DNA of 64,000 nucleotides, from the NCBI GenBank assembly GCA_035565775.1, contig DATMRW010000021.1, positions 620,001 to 684,000 on the forward strand, given 5' to 3'. The position numbers and the translations under genes are program-made. Below the pieces are notes generated by a model. That model was not told the DNA's origin. It did no database searches and saw nothing but the letters and a program-made list of their open reading frames with translations. Origin of the DNA: PRO6 sp035565775 (GTDB lineage Bacteria > Pseudomonadota > Alphaproteobacteria > Rhizobiales > Xanthobacteraceae). Positions 50,809 through 59,488 of the stretch are shown in pieces (positions within the stretch are counted from its first letter, which is position 1; each line of letters opens with the position of its first letter).

Positions 50809-51966
50809 TCACTCCGCCGGGACGTACTTGCCGTCCTTCACCGTCAGGATGATGCGCGAACGGTCATCGACGCCGTAACGGTTGGTCTCGGTGAAGTTGT
50901 AGACCGCCTGGCTCGCCGCCAGCTCCTTCTCGGTCAGCAGCGCCTGACGGATCGCCTCGCGGAATTCCGGCGTGCCGGGCTGCGCGGTCTTCAGCGCGAC
51001 CGGGATGATGCGCTTGAGCACCTCGAAGGCGTCGTAGGAGTGGCCCGCGAACTGGCTGCGGCTGTTGGCGCCATACTTCGCCTCATAGGCGGTGTTGAGC
51101 GCCAGACCCGGCTTCTTGGTCAGCGCGCTGTCCGGCTGGGTTTCCGGCGACATCACCGGGCCGGAGGCCATGATCACGCCTTCCGCTGCCTTGCCGGCAA
51201 TGCGGATGAAGTCCATGCTGGCCGCGCCGTGGGTCTGGTAGATCAGGCCCTTGTAGCCGCGCTCGCGCAGCGCGCTCTGCGGCAAGGCGGCGGCGGTGCC
51301 GGAGGCGCCGACGAGGATCGCATCGGGATTGGAGGCGACCAGCTTGAGCACCTGGCCGGCGACCGAGGTGTCGGGCCGGGCGAAGCGTTCGTCGCTCGTG
51401 ACCTTGATGCCCATCGGCTCGCCCTGGGTCTTGATGTCGTTAAGCCAGAGGTCGCCGTAGGAATCCGAGAAGCCGATATAGCCGACGGTCTTCACGTTGT
51501 GCTTCTTCATGTGCTCATAGAGCACCTTGCCCATCACCGGCACCGGCTGCGGCATCACGACCGACCACTTCTGGCGCGGCGGCGTCACCGGCAGCGGGGC
51601 GAGGCTGAAATGCGGCACGCCCGCCTCGTTCGCCACGGTCGAGATCGCGATCGTCGGCGGCGTGGTGGAGGAGCCCATCACGATGTCCGCATTGGACTCG
51701 GTGATGAAGCGGCGCACGTTGGTGGTTGCGGTGGTGGAATCGCCGCCGTCATCGAGCACGATGACCTTGAGCGGCATGCCGCCGATCTCCTTCGGCACGA
51801 ATTCCAGCGCGTTGCGCTCCGGGATGCCGAGCGCGGCGGCCGGGCCCGTGGTCGTCACGCTGATGCCGATGGTGATTTCCTTGGCCTGCGCCATGGCCGG
51901 CGAGTGCAGCGCGGGCAGTAGCAGCGTGAGCGCCGCAGCCGCCGTCGTCAGTGTCCAGACTTTCAT
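50809..51966 (-). CDS. couP: Substrate-binding protein CouP-like (LivK type)
   Basis: A 385-residue periplasmic binding protein with a Sec signal (KVWTLTTAAAALTLLLPALHSPAMAQA). It has ITIGISVTTTGPAAALGIPERNALEF. The ATG at 51966 follows GGGAGG by 7 nt; a TTG just upstream is less likely. In Rhodopseudomonas palustris CouP binds p-coumarate, ferulate, caffeate and cinnamate for CouSTU. It ends the couA operon, 84 nt after the SDR gene, rather than being with its permeases. Confidence 0.82.
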   Translation of the reverse strand: MKVWTLTTAAAALTLLLPALHSPAMAQAKEITIGISVTTTGPAAALGIPERNALEFVPKEIGGMPLKVIVLDDGGDSTTATTNVRRFITESNADIVMGSSTTPPTIAISTVANEAGVPHFSLAPLPVTPPRQKWSVVMPQPVPVMGKVLYEHMKKHNVKTVGYIGFSDSYGDLWLNDIKTQGEPMGIKVTSDERFARPDTSVAGQVLKLVASNPDAILVGASGTAAALPQSALRERGYKGLIYQTHGAASMDFIRIAGKAAEGVIMASGPVMSPETQPDSALTKKPGLALNTAYEAKYGANSRSQFAGHSYDAFEVLKRIIPVALKTAQPGTPEFREAIRQALLTEKELAASQAVYNFTETNRYGVDDRSRIILTVKDGKYVPAE

Positions 51967-52050
51967 CAATTGTCCTCCCTCGAAATGGTTGGCCGAGACG
52001 TTAGCGTCGTCTTGTCGAAATCACAATTCTTGCGTGGCCGCGAAAGCGCC

Positions 52051-52812
52051 TCAGCGCGGCGCCATGCGCAGCGCCGCGTCGAGACGTACCACCTCGCCGT
52101 TGAGATACGGGTTGTCGATCATATGCATTGCAAGCGAGGCGAACTCTTCCGCCTGCCCGAGACGATGCGGGAACGGGATCGCGGCGGCAAGGCTGTCCTG
52201 GGCCTCCTGCGGCAGCGCGCCGAGCAGCGGGGTGAGGAACAGGCCCGGTGCAATCGTCATCACCCGGATACCGAATTGCGCGAGTTCGCGCGCGATCGGC
52301 AGCGTCATGCCGACAATGCCGCCCTTGGAGGCGGAATAGGCCGCCTGCCCGATCTGGCCGTCATAGGCGGCAACCGAAGCCGTGTTGATGATCACGCCGC
52401 GTTCGCCGCCGGCCAGCGGCTCGAGCTTCGCCATCGGCGTCGCGGCCAGCCGCAGCATGTTGAAGGAGCCGATCAGGTTGACGCGGATCACCTTCTCGAA
52501 ATCGGGCAACGGCATCGCACCATCGCGACCGACGACCCGCTTGGCGACGCCGATGCCGGCGCAGTTCACCAGAACGCGGGCAACGCCGTGGGCCTTCTCG
52601 GCGGCGGCGATGGCGGCTTCGGCGGAGGCGGCATCTGCGACGTCGCATTTCACGGCGACGCCGCCGAGCTCCGCGGCGACCTTTTCCGCCAGCTCCATAT
52701 TGAGGTCGCAGATCGCGACCTTGGCGCCTTGCGCCGCGAGCTTGCGCGCGGTTGCAGCGCCGAGGCCCGAGGCCCCGCCGGTCACGAGTGCTGCCTGATC
52801 CTTGAGCAACAT
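52051..52812 (-). CDS. SDR-family dehydrogenase (3-hydroxyacyl-CoA dehydrogenase type)
   Basis: A 253-residue SDR of the HSD17B10/hydroxyacyl-CoA dehydrogenase group. The cofactor loop is TGGASGLG (about 11-18), then NCAGIG, and the Ser-Tyr-Lys triad falls around NTASVAAYDGQIGQAAYSASKGG. The C-terminus has PHRLGQAEEFASLAMHMIDNPYLNGEVVRLDAALRM. Its position between couB and couP suggests oxidation of a beta-hydroxy-phenylpropanoyl-CoA, which would give a beta-oxidative side route. That is inference. GGGAGGA precedes the ATG at 52812. Confidence 0.88.
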   Translation of the reverse strand: MLLKDQAALVTGGASGLGAATARKLAAQGAKVAICDLNMELAEKVAAELGGVAVKCDVADAASAEAAIAAAEKAHGVARVLVNCAGIGVAKRVVGRDGAMPLPDFEKVIRVNLIGSFNMLRLAATPMAKLEPLAGGERGVIINTASVAAYDGQIGQAAYSASKGGIVGMTLPIARELAQFGIRVMTIAPGLFLTPLLGALPQEAQDSLAAAIPFPHRLGQAEEFASLAMHMIDNPYLNGEVVRLDAALRMAPR

Positions 52813-52863
52813 AGTCCGTCCTCCCTTGAGCGCCGCGACGCACGCGGCCGCGTTGTCATCAAC

Positions 52864-54735
52864 CTATTTCGCAGAGATCAAATCCGGCGCCGGCTCGGCC
52901 GCATACATCGTCTCGATCAGGGCGGCGCGGTGCTCGAGCACGGCGCGCTGGTTGACCGATCCCTTGTCCGTCACCTCGCCGCGGTCGATCGACAGCGGCG
53001 TATCCAGCAGCAGGGCGCGGGTGATGCGGTTGGACGAGCCCGTCGCCTCTTCGGCGAACGCCTTGAACCGAACCCGGAACGCCTCGCGCACCGCGGGATC
53101 GGCCGCCGCCGCCGTCATGTCGAACGACGCCAGCTCCGGATTGATCAGGCGGCAGCCGTCGAGATCGAGCACCACCAGCGCCGACAATTCGTCGCGGTTG
53201 ATGCCCGCGATCACGACATCGCGCACCAGCGGCGCGCAGGCCGCGATCATTTTCGCGCGCAGCGGGCCGACGCTGACCCATGTGCCGCTGGCGAGCTTGA
53301 AATCCTCGGAGATGCGGCCGTCGAAGTCGAACCCGGCATTGAAGTCGTTCGGGTCGATCGGCTTGATGGCGTCGCCCATCCGGTAGTAGCCCTCCTCGTC
53401 GAAGGCTTCGGCGGTCAGCTCGGGCTTGCGCCAGTAGCCCGGCATCACGTTCGGGCCCTTGGCGCGGACCTCGAGCTTGCCGTTGTTAGGGAGCAGCTTT
53501 GCGACATTGCCCGGCACCGGCAGGCCGACATGGCCCGAGCGGCTGGTTTCCGGCGATACCGACATGAAGAACGGCGCGGTCTCGGTCGCGCCGAGGCCGG
53601 TCAGCATCGGCACGCGCATGCCGGTTTCCTGCACCGCGAGCTCGTCGAGGCTGTTCCAGACATAGCTCGACAGCCCGGCGCCGCTGAAAAACATAGCCTG
53701 CAGCCGGCTGAAGAAGGTTTTGCGCAGCGCCGCGTCCTCGCGCAGATAGGGCAGCAGCGATTCATAGCCCTTCGGCACGTTGAAATAGACCGTCGGCGCG
53801 ATCTCGCGCAGGTTGCGCACCGTCTCCTCGATGCCGCCGGGCATCGGCTTGCCCTCGTCGAGATACATCGAGCCGCCGTTGTAGAGCGTCAGTCCGATAT
53901 TGTGGTTGCCGCCGAAGGTGTGATTCCACGGCAGCCAGTCGATGATCACCGGCGGCTCCTCCTTCAGGAAAGCCAGCGTATCGCGCAGCATCACCTGATT
54001 GGCGCACAGCATGCGCTGGGTGTTGATCACCGCCTTGGGCATTCCGGTCGAGCCGGAGGTGAGCAGGAATTTTGCGATCGTGTCCGGGCCGATGGCGGCG
54101 TGGATCGCATCGATCTGCGGATCCTCCGGCGTGGCCAGCAGTTCGGACAGCGCCGTGTAGGGCCGCCCCGAAAGCTCGCCGCGCGCCGCCGCAATCTCGA
54201 CATTGGCCGGCACATTGGCAAGCAGCGCCTCGGCGAAGGTGCTTGCATCGTCGGCGAAAACCAGCCCGGGGGTGAGCAGGTCGATCAGATAGGCAAGCTT
54301 CTTGTAGTCGCGCGACACCAGCGAATAGGCCGGCGAGATCGGCGAGAACGGCACGCCCGCATAGAGCGCGCCGAAGGCGATGAGCGCGTGATTGATCGAA
54401 TTGCCGGACAAAATGGCGATCGGGCGCTCGGCCGACAGCCCGCGCGCGACAAAGGCCGAGGCAAGGCGCCGGCTCGACTCCAACAGCTGCGCATAGGTGA
54501 TGGTGCGCCAGCCGTCGCCCTGCCGCTCCGCCATGAAAATGTGGTCCGGCTTGACCTTGGCCCAATGATGCAGCCGATCGGTGAGCCGCGCCGGATAGTC
54601 GCCGATCGCTGCGATCGGGCGGAGGTAGACCACCCCGCCCGCGCCCTGCTCGATCGCCACCTTGGGCCGGCCGAACGAAATCGGTCGCAGCGGATGCTGG
54701 CTCTGAGCACGCACTACGGACTCTGTCTTGGTCAC
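52864..54735 (-). CDS. couB: Feruloyl/p-coumaroyl-CoA synthetase CouB
   Basis: A 623-residue AMP-forming CoA ligase of the feruloyl-CoA synthase family. It has the phosphate loop LLTSGSTGMPKAVINTQ (about residue 225), a substrate region with LGATETAPFFMSV, and the GYWRKPELTAEAFDEEGYYRMGDAI hinge. It activates hydroxycinnamates with CoA and ATP. A GTG start at 54735, with GGAG 7 nt upstream, lies 13 nt after the couA stop. Some phosphate-loop and hinge residues differ from short-chain ligases, as is usual in this subfamily. Confidence 0.9.
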   Translation of the reverse strand: MTKTESVVRAQSQHPLRPISFGRPKVAIEQGAGGVVYLRPIAAIGDYPARLTDRLHHWAKVKPDHIFMAERQGDGWRTITYAQLLESSRRLASAFVARGLSAERPIAILSGNSINHALIAFGALYAGVPFSPISPAYSLVSRDYKKLAYLIDLLTPGLVFADDASTFAEALLANVPANVEIAAARGELSGRPYTALSELLATPEDPQIDAIHAAIGPDTIAKFLLTSGSTGMPKAVINTQRMLCANQVMLRDTLAFLKEEPPVIIDWLPWNHTFGGNHNIGLTLYNGGSMYLDEGKPMPGGIEETVRNLREIAPTVYFNVPKGYESLLPYLREDAALRKTFFSRLQAMFFSGAGLSSYVWNSLDELAVQETGMRVPMLTGLGATETAPFFMSVSPETSRSGHVGLPVPGNVAKLLPNNGKLEVRAKGPNVMPGYWRKPELTAEAFDEEGYYRMGDAIKPIDPNDFNAGFDFDGRISEDFKLASGTWVSVGPLRAKMIAACAPLVRDVVIAGINRDELSALVVLDLDGCRLINPELASFDMTAAAADPAVREAFRVRFKAFAEEATGSSNRITRALLLDTPLSIDRGEVTDKGSVNQRAVLEHRAALIETMYAAEPAPDLISAK

Positions 54736-54748
54736 ATCAACGCTCCGG

Positions 54749-55540
54749 TCAGGTCGGCCGCACTTTGGCGGTCTTGCGGTCGAGGAAATCGCGGATCCGC
54801 TTCTTCGCTTCCTTGTCGCTCTGCGCCACCGTGGCCATCAGCGACTCCATGATCAGGCCCGCCTGCGGGTTGATGTCGGCGATCATCGGCAGCGCGTTGA
54901 GCACCGCGAAATTGGTCAGCGGCGCGTTAGCGGAAATTTTATCGGCCAGCTCCAGCGCCTTGGCGTATGCGCCGCCGGCCTCAGTGACATATTGCGAAAA
55001 GCCCAGCGTCACGCCCTCCTCCGCGCCGTAGACCCTGCCGGTGAGCATCATATCAGCCATCCGGGCGACGCCAATCAGCCGCGGCAGACGCACCGAAGCA
55101 CCGCCGCCGACGAAAATCCCCCGCTGGCCCTCGGGCAGCGCATAATAGGCGCTCGGCTCGGCGACGCGGATATGAGCGGCGCAGGCGAGTTCCAGGCCGC
55201 CGCCGATCACCGCGCCCTTCAGCGCCGCGATCACTGGCACACGGCAATGCTGGATGCGGTCGAAGGTGCGGTGCCACATCCGCGAATGCGCCAGCCCCTC
55301 GGCGGCGTCACGCTCGACCAGCTCGGACAGGTCGAGCCCGGCCGAGAAATGATCGCCGTGGCCATGGATGACGACCGCGCGAACGTCCTTCGGCAGGCAG
55401 CCGAAACAGGCGTCGAGTTCGAGAATGATGGTGTCGTTGAGGGCGTTGCGCTTGGCGGGCCGGTTGAGGCCGACGGTGAGCACGGCGCCGACCTGCGCAA
55501 TGTCGAGCACGGCGGACGGTCCGGCGGAAGAGGCAGGCAT
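54749..55540 (-). CDS. couA: Enoyl-CoA hydratase/hydroxycinnamoyl-CoA hydratase-lyase CouA
   Basis: A 263-residue crotonase. It has SAGLDLSEL (oxyanion loop), LKGAVIGGGLELACAAHIRVAE, and LPEGQRGIFVGGGASVRLPRLIG with catalytic Glu. It is expected to hydrate feruloyl- or p-coumaroyl-CoA and, if a lyase, to split off acetyl-CoA giving the aromatic aldehyde. ATG 55540 follows CAGGAAA. It is first in the operon couA-couB-SDR-couP, with a candidate CouR operator 58 nt upstream. Lyase or hydratase cannot be decided from sequence. Confidence 0.85.
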   Translation of the reverse strand: MPASSAGPSAVLDIAQVGAVLTVGLNRPAKRNALNDTIILELDACFGCLPKDVRAVVIHGHGDHFSAGLDLSELVERDAAEGLAHSRMWHRTFDRIQHCRVPVIAALKGAVIGGGLELACAAHIRVAEPSAYYALPEGQRGIFVGGGASVRLPRLIGVARMADMMLTGRVYGAEEGVTLGFSQYVTEAGGAYAKALELADKISANAPLTNFAVLNALPMIADINPQAGLIMESLMATVAQSDKEAKKRIRDFLDRKTAKVRPT

Positions 55541-55597
55541 AGGCGTTTCCTGTAGAGACTATTGTTTCGACGGCGCAGGTTGTGATCCTGGCGAATA

Positions 55598-55612
55598 GTT
55601 ATATCTTATAAT
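55598..55612. promoter_or_regulatory. Candidate CouR operator 2 (couA promoter)
   Basis: GTTAT-ATCTT-ATAAT matches the couR site with one half-site change (G for A). It lies 58 nt upstream of couA, in the 180-nt gap to the DUF3237 gene. The rest of the gap shows nothing clear. Confidence 0.6.
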
Positions 55613-55720
55613 CAATCCACCGCCTGTCAATCGGCCGCAGCCGGCGCGCAGTGCAAACACAGGGAAACAGCGGAGAATGCCGGCTGTTGGCGCGCGCGCA
55701 TACGGCCGCGCGGGGCGGTG

Positions 55721-56191
55721 TCAAAGCACCTGAAAAACCGCAAGCTCGACGCGATCGGGATGGCGCGCGCCGCTGCCGATAAAAATGTGCTCCATCAGCC
55801 AGCGATATTTTTCGCTGCCGGTTTCAAAGCGCGGCACCGAGCGGAAATAGATCAGCTCCGGCGGCACCGCCTCGCCGGCGCGGATGCGCTCGAGCGCCTC
55901 CTTGGGGCCGAAGCGGACGCCGAGATTTTCGATGTAGATCTTTTCGCCGTCGGAAAGCTCGATGGCGTATTTGGCCTCGAGCTCGGTAAAGCCATTGGGG
56001 CGGATGATCTGATAGTCGGCGCCGCCGGCGAGGATGGTGCCGGACATGTTGTCGCCACGCAGCTCGCCGCCGGTGATCGGGATCACGCGCCGCGCGCCAT
56101 AGCCGAAGTCGCCGATCTCGATCGGCCTCGCGACGCGGATGGAGAGATCGAAGACGTGGCGGGTTTTCAGTTCGGCAACCATTGAACTCAC
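55721..56191 (-). CDS. DUF3237 domain-containing protein
   Basis: A 156-residue protein matching DUF3237: ITGGELRGDNMSGTILAGGADYQIIRPNGFTELEAKYAIELSDGEKIYI and RSVPRFETGSEKYRWLMEHIFIG. Function is unknown; members are small beta-barrel-like proteins often near aromatic catabolism. The GTG start at 56191 is favoured because GGAGG lies 6 nt upstream; ATG 56182 would sit 15 nt from it. It follows tarM after 55 nt and is probably the last gene of the tarPQM operon. Confidence 0.85.
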   Translation of the reverse strand: MSSMVAELKTRHVFDLSIRVARPIEIGDFGYGARRVIPITGGELRGDNMSGTILAGGADYQIIRPNGFTELEAKYAIELSDGEKIYIENLGVRFGPKEALERIRAGEAVPPELIYFRSVPRFETGSEKYRWLMEHIFIGSGARHPDRVELAVFQVL

Positions 56192-56246
56192 TTTGCCTCC
56201 AAACGCGGCCGGCGGGGCAAGCTGCCACCGGCCGTGGGCAGGAATT

Positions 56247-57551
56247 TTACCCCACCATGCGCTGCGGCAGCCAGGTCGCGATCATCGGGAATGCAATCAG
56301 CAGCCCCAGCCGGATCAGGTCGGTGACGACGAAGGGCAGCACGCCCTTGAAGATCGTCGTCATGTCGACGTCCTTGATCACGCTCTTGATGACGAAGACG
56401 TTCATGCCGACCGGCGGATGAATGAGGCCGAGCTCGACCGTCATCACGATCACGACGCCGAACCAGATCGGATCGAAGCCGAGCGCGGTGATGATCGGAA
56501 ACACGATCGGCACGGTCAAAATCACCATCGCCATCGCGTCCATCAGGCAGCCGAGCACGAGATACATCAGCAGGATCAGGAACAGCACGCCATAGCGGCC
56601 GATACCGAGGCTGGTGAGAAACTCGGTGAGCGCCTGCGGCGTCTGCGTGATCGTGAGGAAATAGCCGAAGCACAGCGCGCCGATCAGCACGGTGAACACC
56701 GCCGCCGTGGTTCGCGTCGCCTGCAGGAGCGATTCAAGTATGCCCGCGGGCGACAGCTTGCCGCGCGCGATGCCGATCAGGAACGCGCCGACGGCACCAA
56801 CGGCACCGGCCTCGGTCGGGATGAACAGGCCGCCATAAAGGCCGCCGATGACGAAGACGAACAGCAGCGCCGGCGCCCAGATGTCGCGCAGCGACTTGAG
56901 CTTTTCCTCCGCCGTCGAGCGCGTGCCGGCCGGCAGGAAGCCCGGCTTGACGCGGCCGATGATGTAGATCGTGATCATGTGCATCGCCACCGCCATCAGG
57001 CCGGGGATGATGCCGGCGATGAAGAGCTGGCCGATGTCCTGCTGCGTGATGATGCCGTAGACCGCGAGCACGGTGGACGGCGGCAGCATGATGCCGAGCG
57101 TGCCGCCGACCGCGATGACGCCGGTGGCGAAGGATTTCGGATAGTTGAACCGCCGCATCTCCGGATAGGCGACGGTCGAGAACGTCGCCGCCGAGGCGAC
57201 CGACGAGCCGGAGATCGCGGCGAAGCCGCCGCAGGCCGCGATGGTGGCGATGCCGAGGCCGCCGCGCCAGTGGCCGAGATAGGTGTTCGCCGCGCGAAAC
57301 AGCTCGCGGCTGATCCCGGACACGGAGACGAGCGCGCCCATCAGCAGAAACATCGGGATGACGCCGAAGGAATAGTCGGTGACGGTGCGCATCACCGTCT
57401 GGGCGACGAGCTTGAGCGCCGGCTCGAGGCTGGTGAGATAGCCGAACCCGGTGACGCCGACGAGGCCCATCGCCATGCCGACTGGCACGCGCAGCAGCAT
57501 CAGGGCGAACAGCGAGACAAAGGAAATCAGGACAACCGCTTCGTTGCTCAA
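56247..57551 (-). CDS. tarM: TRAP transporter large permease TarM (DctM family)
   Basis: A 434-residue DctM permease with about 12 membrane helices. It has LRVPVGMAMGLVGVTGF, GVIPMFLLMGALVSVSGISRELF and GGTLGIMLPPSTVLAVYGIITQQDIGQLFIAGIIPGL. The frame is open back to 57839, but a TTG at 57551, with GGAG 8 nt upstream, gives the usual length and lies 5 nt after the tarQ stop. It carries substrate across the membrane with TarQ, driven by ion gradients. Confidence 0.9.
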   Translation of the reverse strand: MSNEAVVLISFVSLFALMLLRVPVGMAMGLVGVTGFGYLTSLEPALKLVAQTVMRTVTDYSFGVIPMFLLMGALVSVSGISRELFRAANTYLGHWRGGLGIATIAACGGFAAISGSSVASAATFSTVAYPEMRRFNYPKSFATGVIAVGGTLGIMLPPSTVLAVYGIITQQDIGQLFIAGIIPGLMAVAMHMITIYIIGRVKPGFLPAGTRSTAEEKLKSLRDIWAPALLFVFVIGGLYGGLFIPTEAGAVGAVGAFLIGIARGKLSPAGILESLLQATRTTAAVFTVLIGALCFGYFLTITQTPQALTEFLTSLGIGRYGVLFLILLMYLVLGCLMDAMAMVILTVPIVFPIITALGFDPIWFGVVIVMTVELGLIHPPVGMNVFVIKSVIKDVDMTTIFKGVLPFVVTDLIRLGLLIAFPMIATWLPQRMVG

Positions 57552-57556
57552 GCGTC

Positions 57557-58123
57557 TTACTCCACAGCCTTCAGTCTGGGGTCTTGCAATTCGTCCGGGC
57601 GGAAGATCAGCCGCCACGTCCGAATCCCGATCAACAGCACCGCCGAGACATCGCCGATCCACGCCACCGCGAAGAACGGCCAGTTCGGCAGCCGCAGATC
57701 GAAGGTCTGCACATTGTCCTGGTATGTCGTGACAACCTTGTCGAACAGCGTTCCGGTCTGGACGGTGACGACGAACAAGAGCACCAGCGTCGCAAAAATA
57801 TCGATCCAGCGTTGGTACTTCGGCGAGACGTTGGCCCATACGAGATCGACGGTGATGTGGGTGCCGCGATAGCTCGTCGCCGCGATGCCCCAGAAGATCA
57901 GAATCCCCATCAGCAGCCGGCCGAAGTCGTAATAGTCGGGGATCGTCACCGCGAAGAATTTTCGCATGATGATCGCGGCGAAGGTGTTGAGCGCGACCAA
58001 GCCGACGAAGATCGCCGCGATCAGCTCGATCGAATCGATGAACCGATCCATGTAGCGGCTGAATTTCGGCTGGGCGACCGGCGGCGCGCCGCGTGCATCC
58101 AGGCCGTCAGGATTGACTGTCAT
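57557..58123 (-). CDS. tarQ: TRAP transporter small permease TarQ (DctQ family)
   Basis: A 188-residue DctQ protein with four membrane helices (IELIAAIFVGLVALNTFAAIIMRKFF, LLMGILIFWGIAATSYRGTHITVDLVW, IFATLVLLFVVTVQTG, WPFFAVAWIGDVSAVLLIGIRTW). The RGTHITVDL segment is a DctQ hallmark. ATG 58123 is used; longer frames upstream run into a hairpin region. Confidence 0.9.
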   Translation of the reverse strand: MTVNPDGLDARGAPPVAQPKFSRYMDRFIDSIELIAAIFVGLVALNTFAAIIMRKFFAVTIPDYYDFGRLLMGILIFWGIAATSYRGTHITVDLVWANVSPKYQRWIDIFATLVLLFVVTVQTGTLFDKVVTTYQDNVQTFDLRLPNWPFFAVAWIGDVSAVLLIGIRTWRLIFRPDELQDPRLKAVE

Positions 58124-58175
58124 AAAAGCAACCGTTCCGCAGAAATTCGCATGCAGGCTGACGCGAACAGGATGA

Positions 58176-58269
58176 CGAGTGTGACCGCCACATCCCGCCC
58201 CCATCTTTTTTCCAAAGACCCCGGGAGGCGGTCACACTCGCGAGGCTGAATTACATGAACTCAGCCTCG
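58176..58269 (-). promoter_or_regulatory. Two back-to-back hairpins between tarP and tarQ
   Basis: Right after the tarP stop, CGAGGCTGA and TCAGCCTCG form a perfect 9-bp stem (58241-58269). Immediately next is a perfect 14-bp stem, CGAGTGTGACCGCC with GGCGGTCACACTCG (58176-58240, 37-nt loop). Neither has a T tract on the minus strand, so they look like mRNA stabilisers or partial terminators that would let tarP be made in excess of tarQM. Confidence 0.7.
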
Positions 58270-58290
58270 GTCCGCAGTCGTCATCCTGGC

Positions 58291-59301
58291 CTAGAGCCCG
58301 GCGCCGTGCTTCTGGATGGCCGCATCGAGATCCTTCTCGACGGCCACCGGGTCGCCGCCGGCCTTCTTCACGCCTTCCGCCCAGCTCGCCTTCAGCGGCT
58401 GCACGGCCTTCTTCCACTCGGCCATCTGCTCGGGCGTCAGCTTGTAGACCTCGTGATTGGGCAGCGCCTTCATCTTGGCCCGGCCGCCGAACTCGAACGC
58501 GGTCCACGGGTCGGAGACCTTGGCGGCCCACTCCGGCGAGCAGTGTTCGTCGAACACCTTCTTCTGCGCCGGCGACATCGCGTTATAGATCTTCGGGTTC
58601 ACGTTGTAGGTGAAGACCGTGGTGTAGAGCGGCTCGTCGATGTGGTAGGTGACGGCCTTGTCGATGCCGAACAGGAAGATCGAGCCCCACGGGAAGAAGA
58701 TTTCATCCGCCACGCCGCGCTCGAGCGCATCGCGCGATTCAGGCGCCGAAGCCTGCACGTTGGTGCCGCCGAGCAGCTTCACCATCTCGGCGATGGTGCT
58801 CTGCGCCGGGCGCACCTTCACGCCGTTGAGATCGCCGGGAACAAGAATCTTCTTCTTGCCGTGAAGGGTGCCGGGGTCGTGGATGAAGCCGAAGCAGAAC
58901 TTCGTGTCCTTCATCTCGGTCGGCGCATATTTGCGATACCACTCGTCGAAGGCCAGCGTGCCTTTCTTGCCATCGCCGAAGGTGAAGGGGATCTGACCGG
59001 CGGCAACGATCGGGAAGCGACCGGGCTGATACCCGGGGTTGACATAGGTGACGTCGGCGATGCCGTCGCGCGCCATGTCATAGTGATCGAATGCCTTGCC
59101 GAGCTGCTCGGAGGTAAAGATCGTCGACTTGATGGTGCCGCCCGAAGCCTTTTCGAGGCTCGCCGCCCATTCCTTCGTCGCCGGAACCAGCGGGTGCGCC
59201 GGTGGCAGCCACAGCGAAACCTTGAGATTGATCGTCTTGTCCTGCGCCAATGCAGGCGTGATGAACCCGGCCACAAGAATGGCCGCCAACAGCCTCTTCA
59301 T
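58291..59301 (-). CDS. tarP: TRAP transporter substrate-binding protein TarP (DctP family)
   Basis: A 336-residue periplasmic binding protein with a Sec signal (KRLLAAILVAGFITPALAQ). DctP motifs include LKVSLWLPPAHPLVPATKEWA, and the long hinge helix with conserved Arg in LNGVKVRPAQSTIAEMVKLLGG (VR contacts the carboxylate). In R. palustris TarP binds p-coumarate, ferulate, caffeate and related acids. ATG 59301 follows GGGGAGG by 8 nt. It is divergent from pobA. Confidence 0.9.
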   Translation of the reverse strand: MKRLLAAILVAGFITPALAQDKTINLKVSLWLPPAHPLVPATKEWAASLEKASGGTIKSTIFTSEQLGKAFDHYDMARDGIADVTYVNPGYQPGRFPIVAAGQIPFTFGDGKKGTLAFDEWYRKYAPTEMKDTKFCFGFIHDPGTLHGKKKILVPGDLNGVKVRPAQSTIAEMVKLLGGTNVQASAPESRDALERGVADEIFFPWGSIFLFGIDKAVTYHIDEPLYTTVFTYNVNPKIYNAMSPAQKKVFDEHCSPEWAAKVSDPWTAFEFGGRAKMKALPNHEVYKLTPEQMAEWKKAVQPLKASWAEGVKKAGGDPVAVEKDLDAAIQKHGAGL

Positions 59302-59374
59302 AGGCAACGCCTCCCCGTTGATCTCTTATTCGGCTCTATCGGCCTTCCGACCTTCGCGGCCGGCTGCGGATATT

Positions 59375-59389
59375 GTTATATGAGATAAT
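59375..59389. promoter_or_regulatory. Candidate CouR operator 3 (tarP/pobA divergent promoter)
   Basis: GTTAT-ATGAG-ATAAT lies between tarP (start 74 nt away) and pobA (start 100 nt away). With the sites at couR and couA it gives three copies of one 15-bp dyad, so both genes may be controlled by CouR. Confidence 0.6.
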
Positions 59390-59488
59390 TGTCATTGCAA
59401 GATGCTCGACAAAAGCAGTATGCCAAAACCTCGCGGCCGCGCGGCCGACGGGGCGGAAAGAACACAGCCAAGACATCACGCGGAGGAT

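Noticed and set aside
51970..54852. A 960-codon plus-strand frame opposite the SDR and couB
   Set aside because: CouB and the SDR have clear motifs on the minus strand, so this is a shadow.
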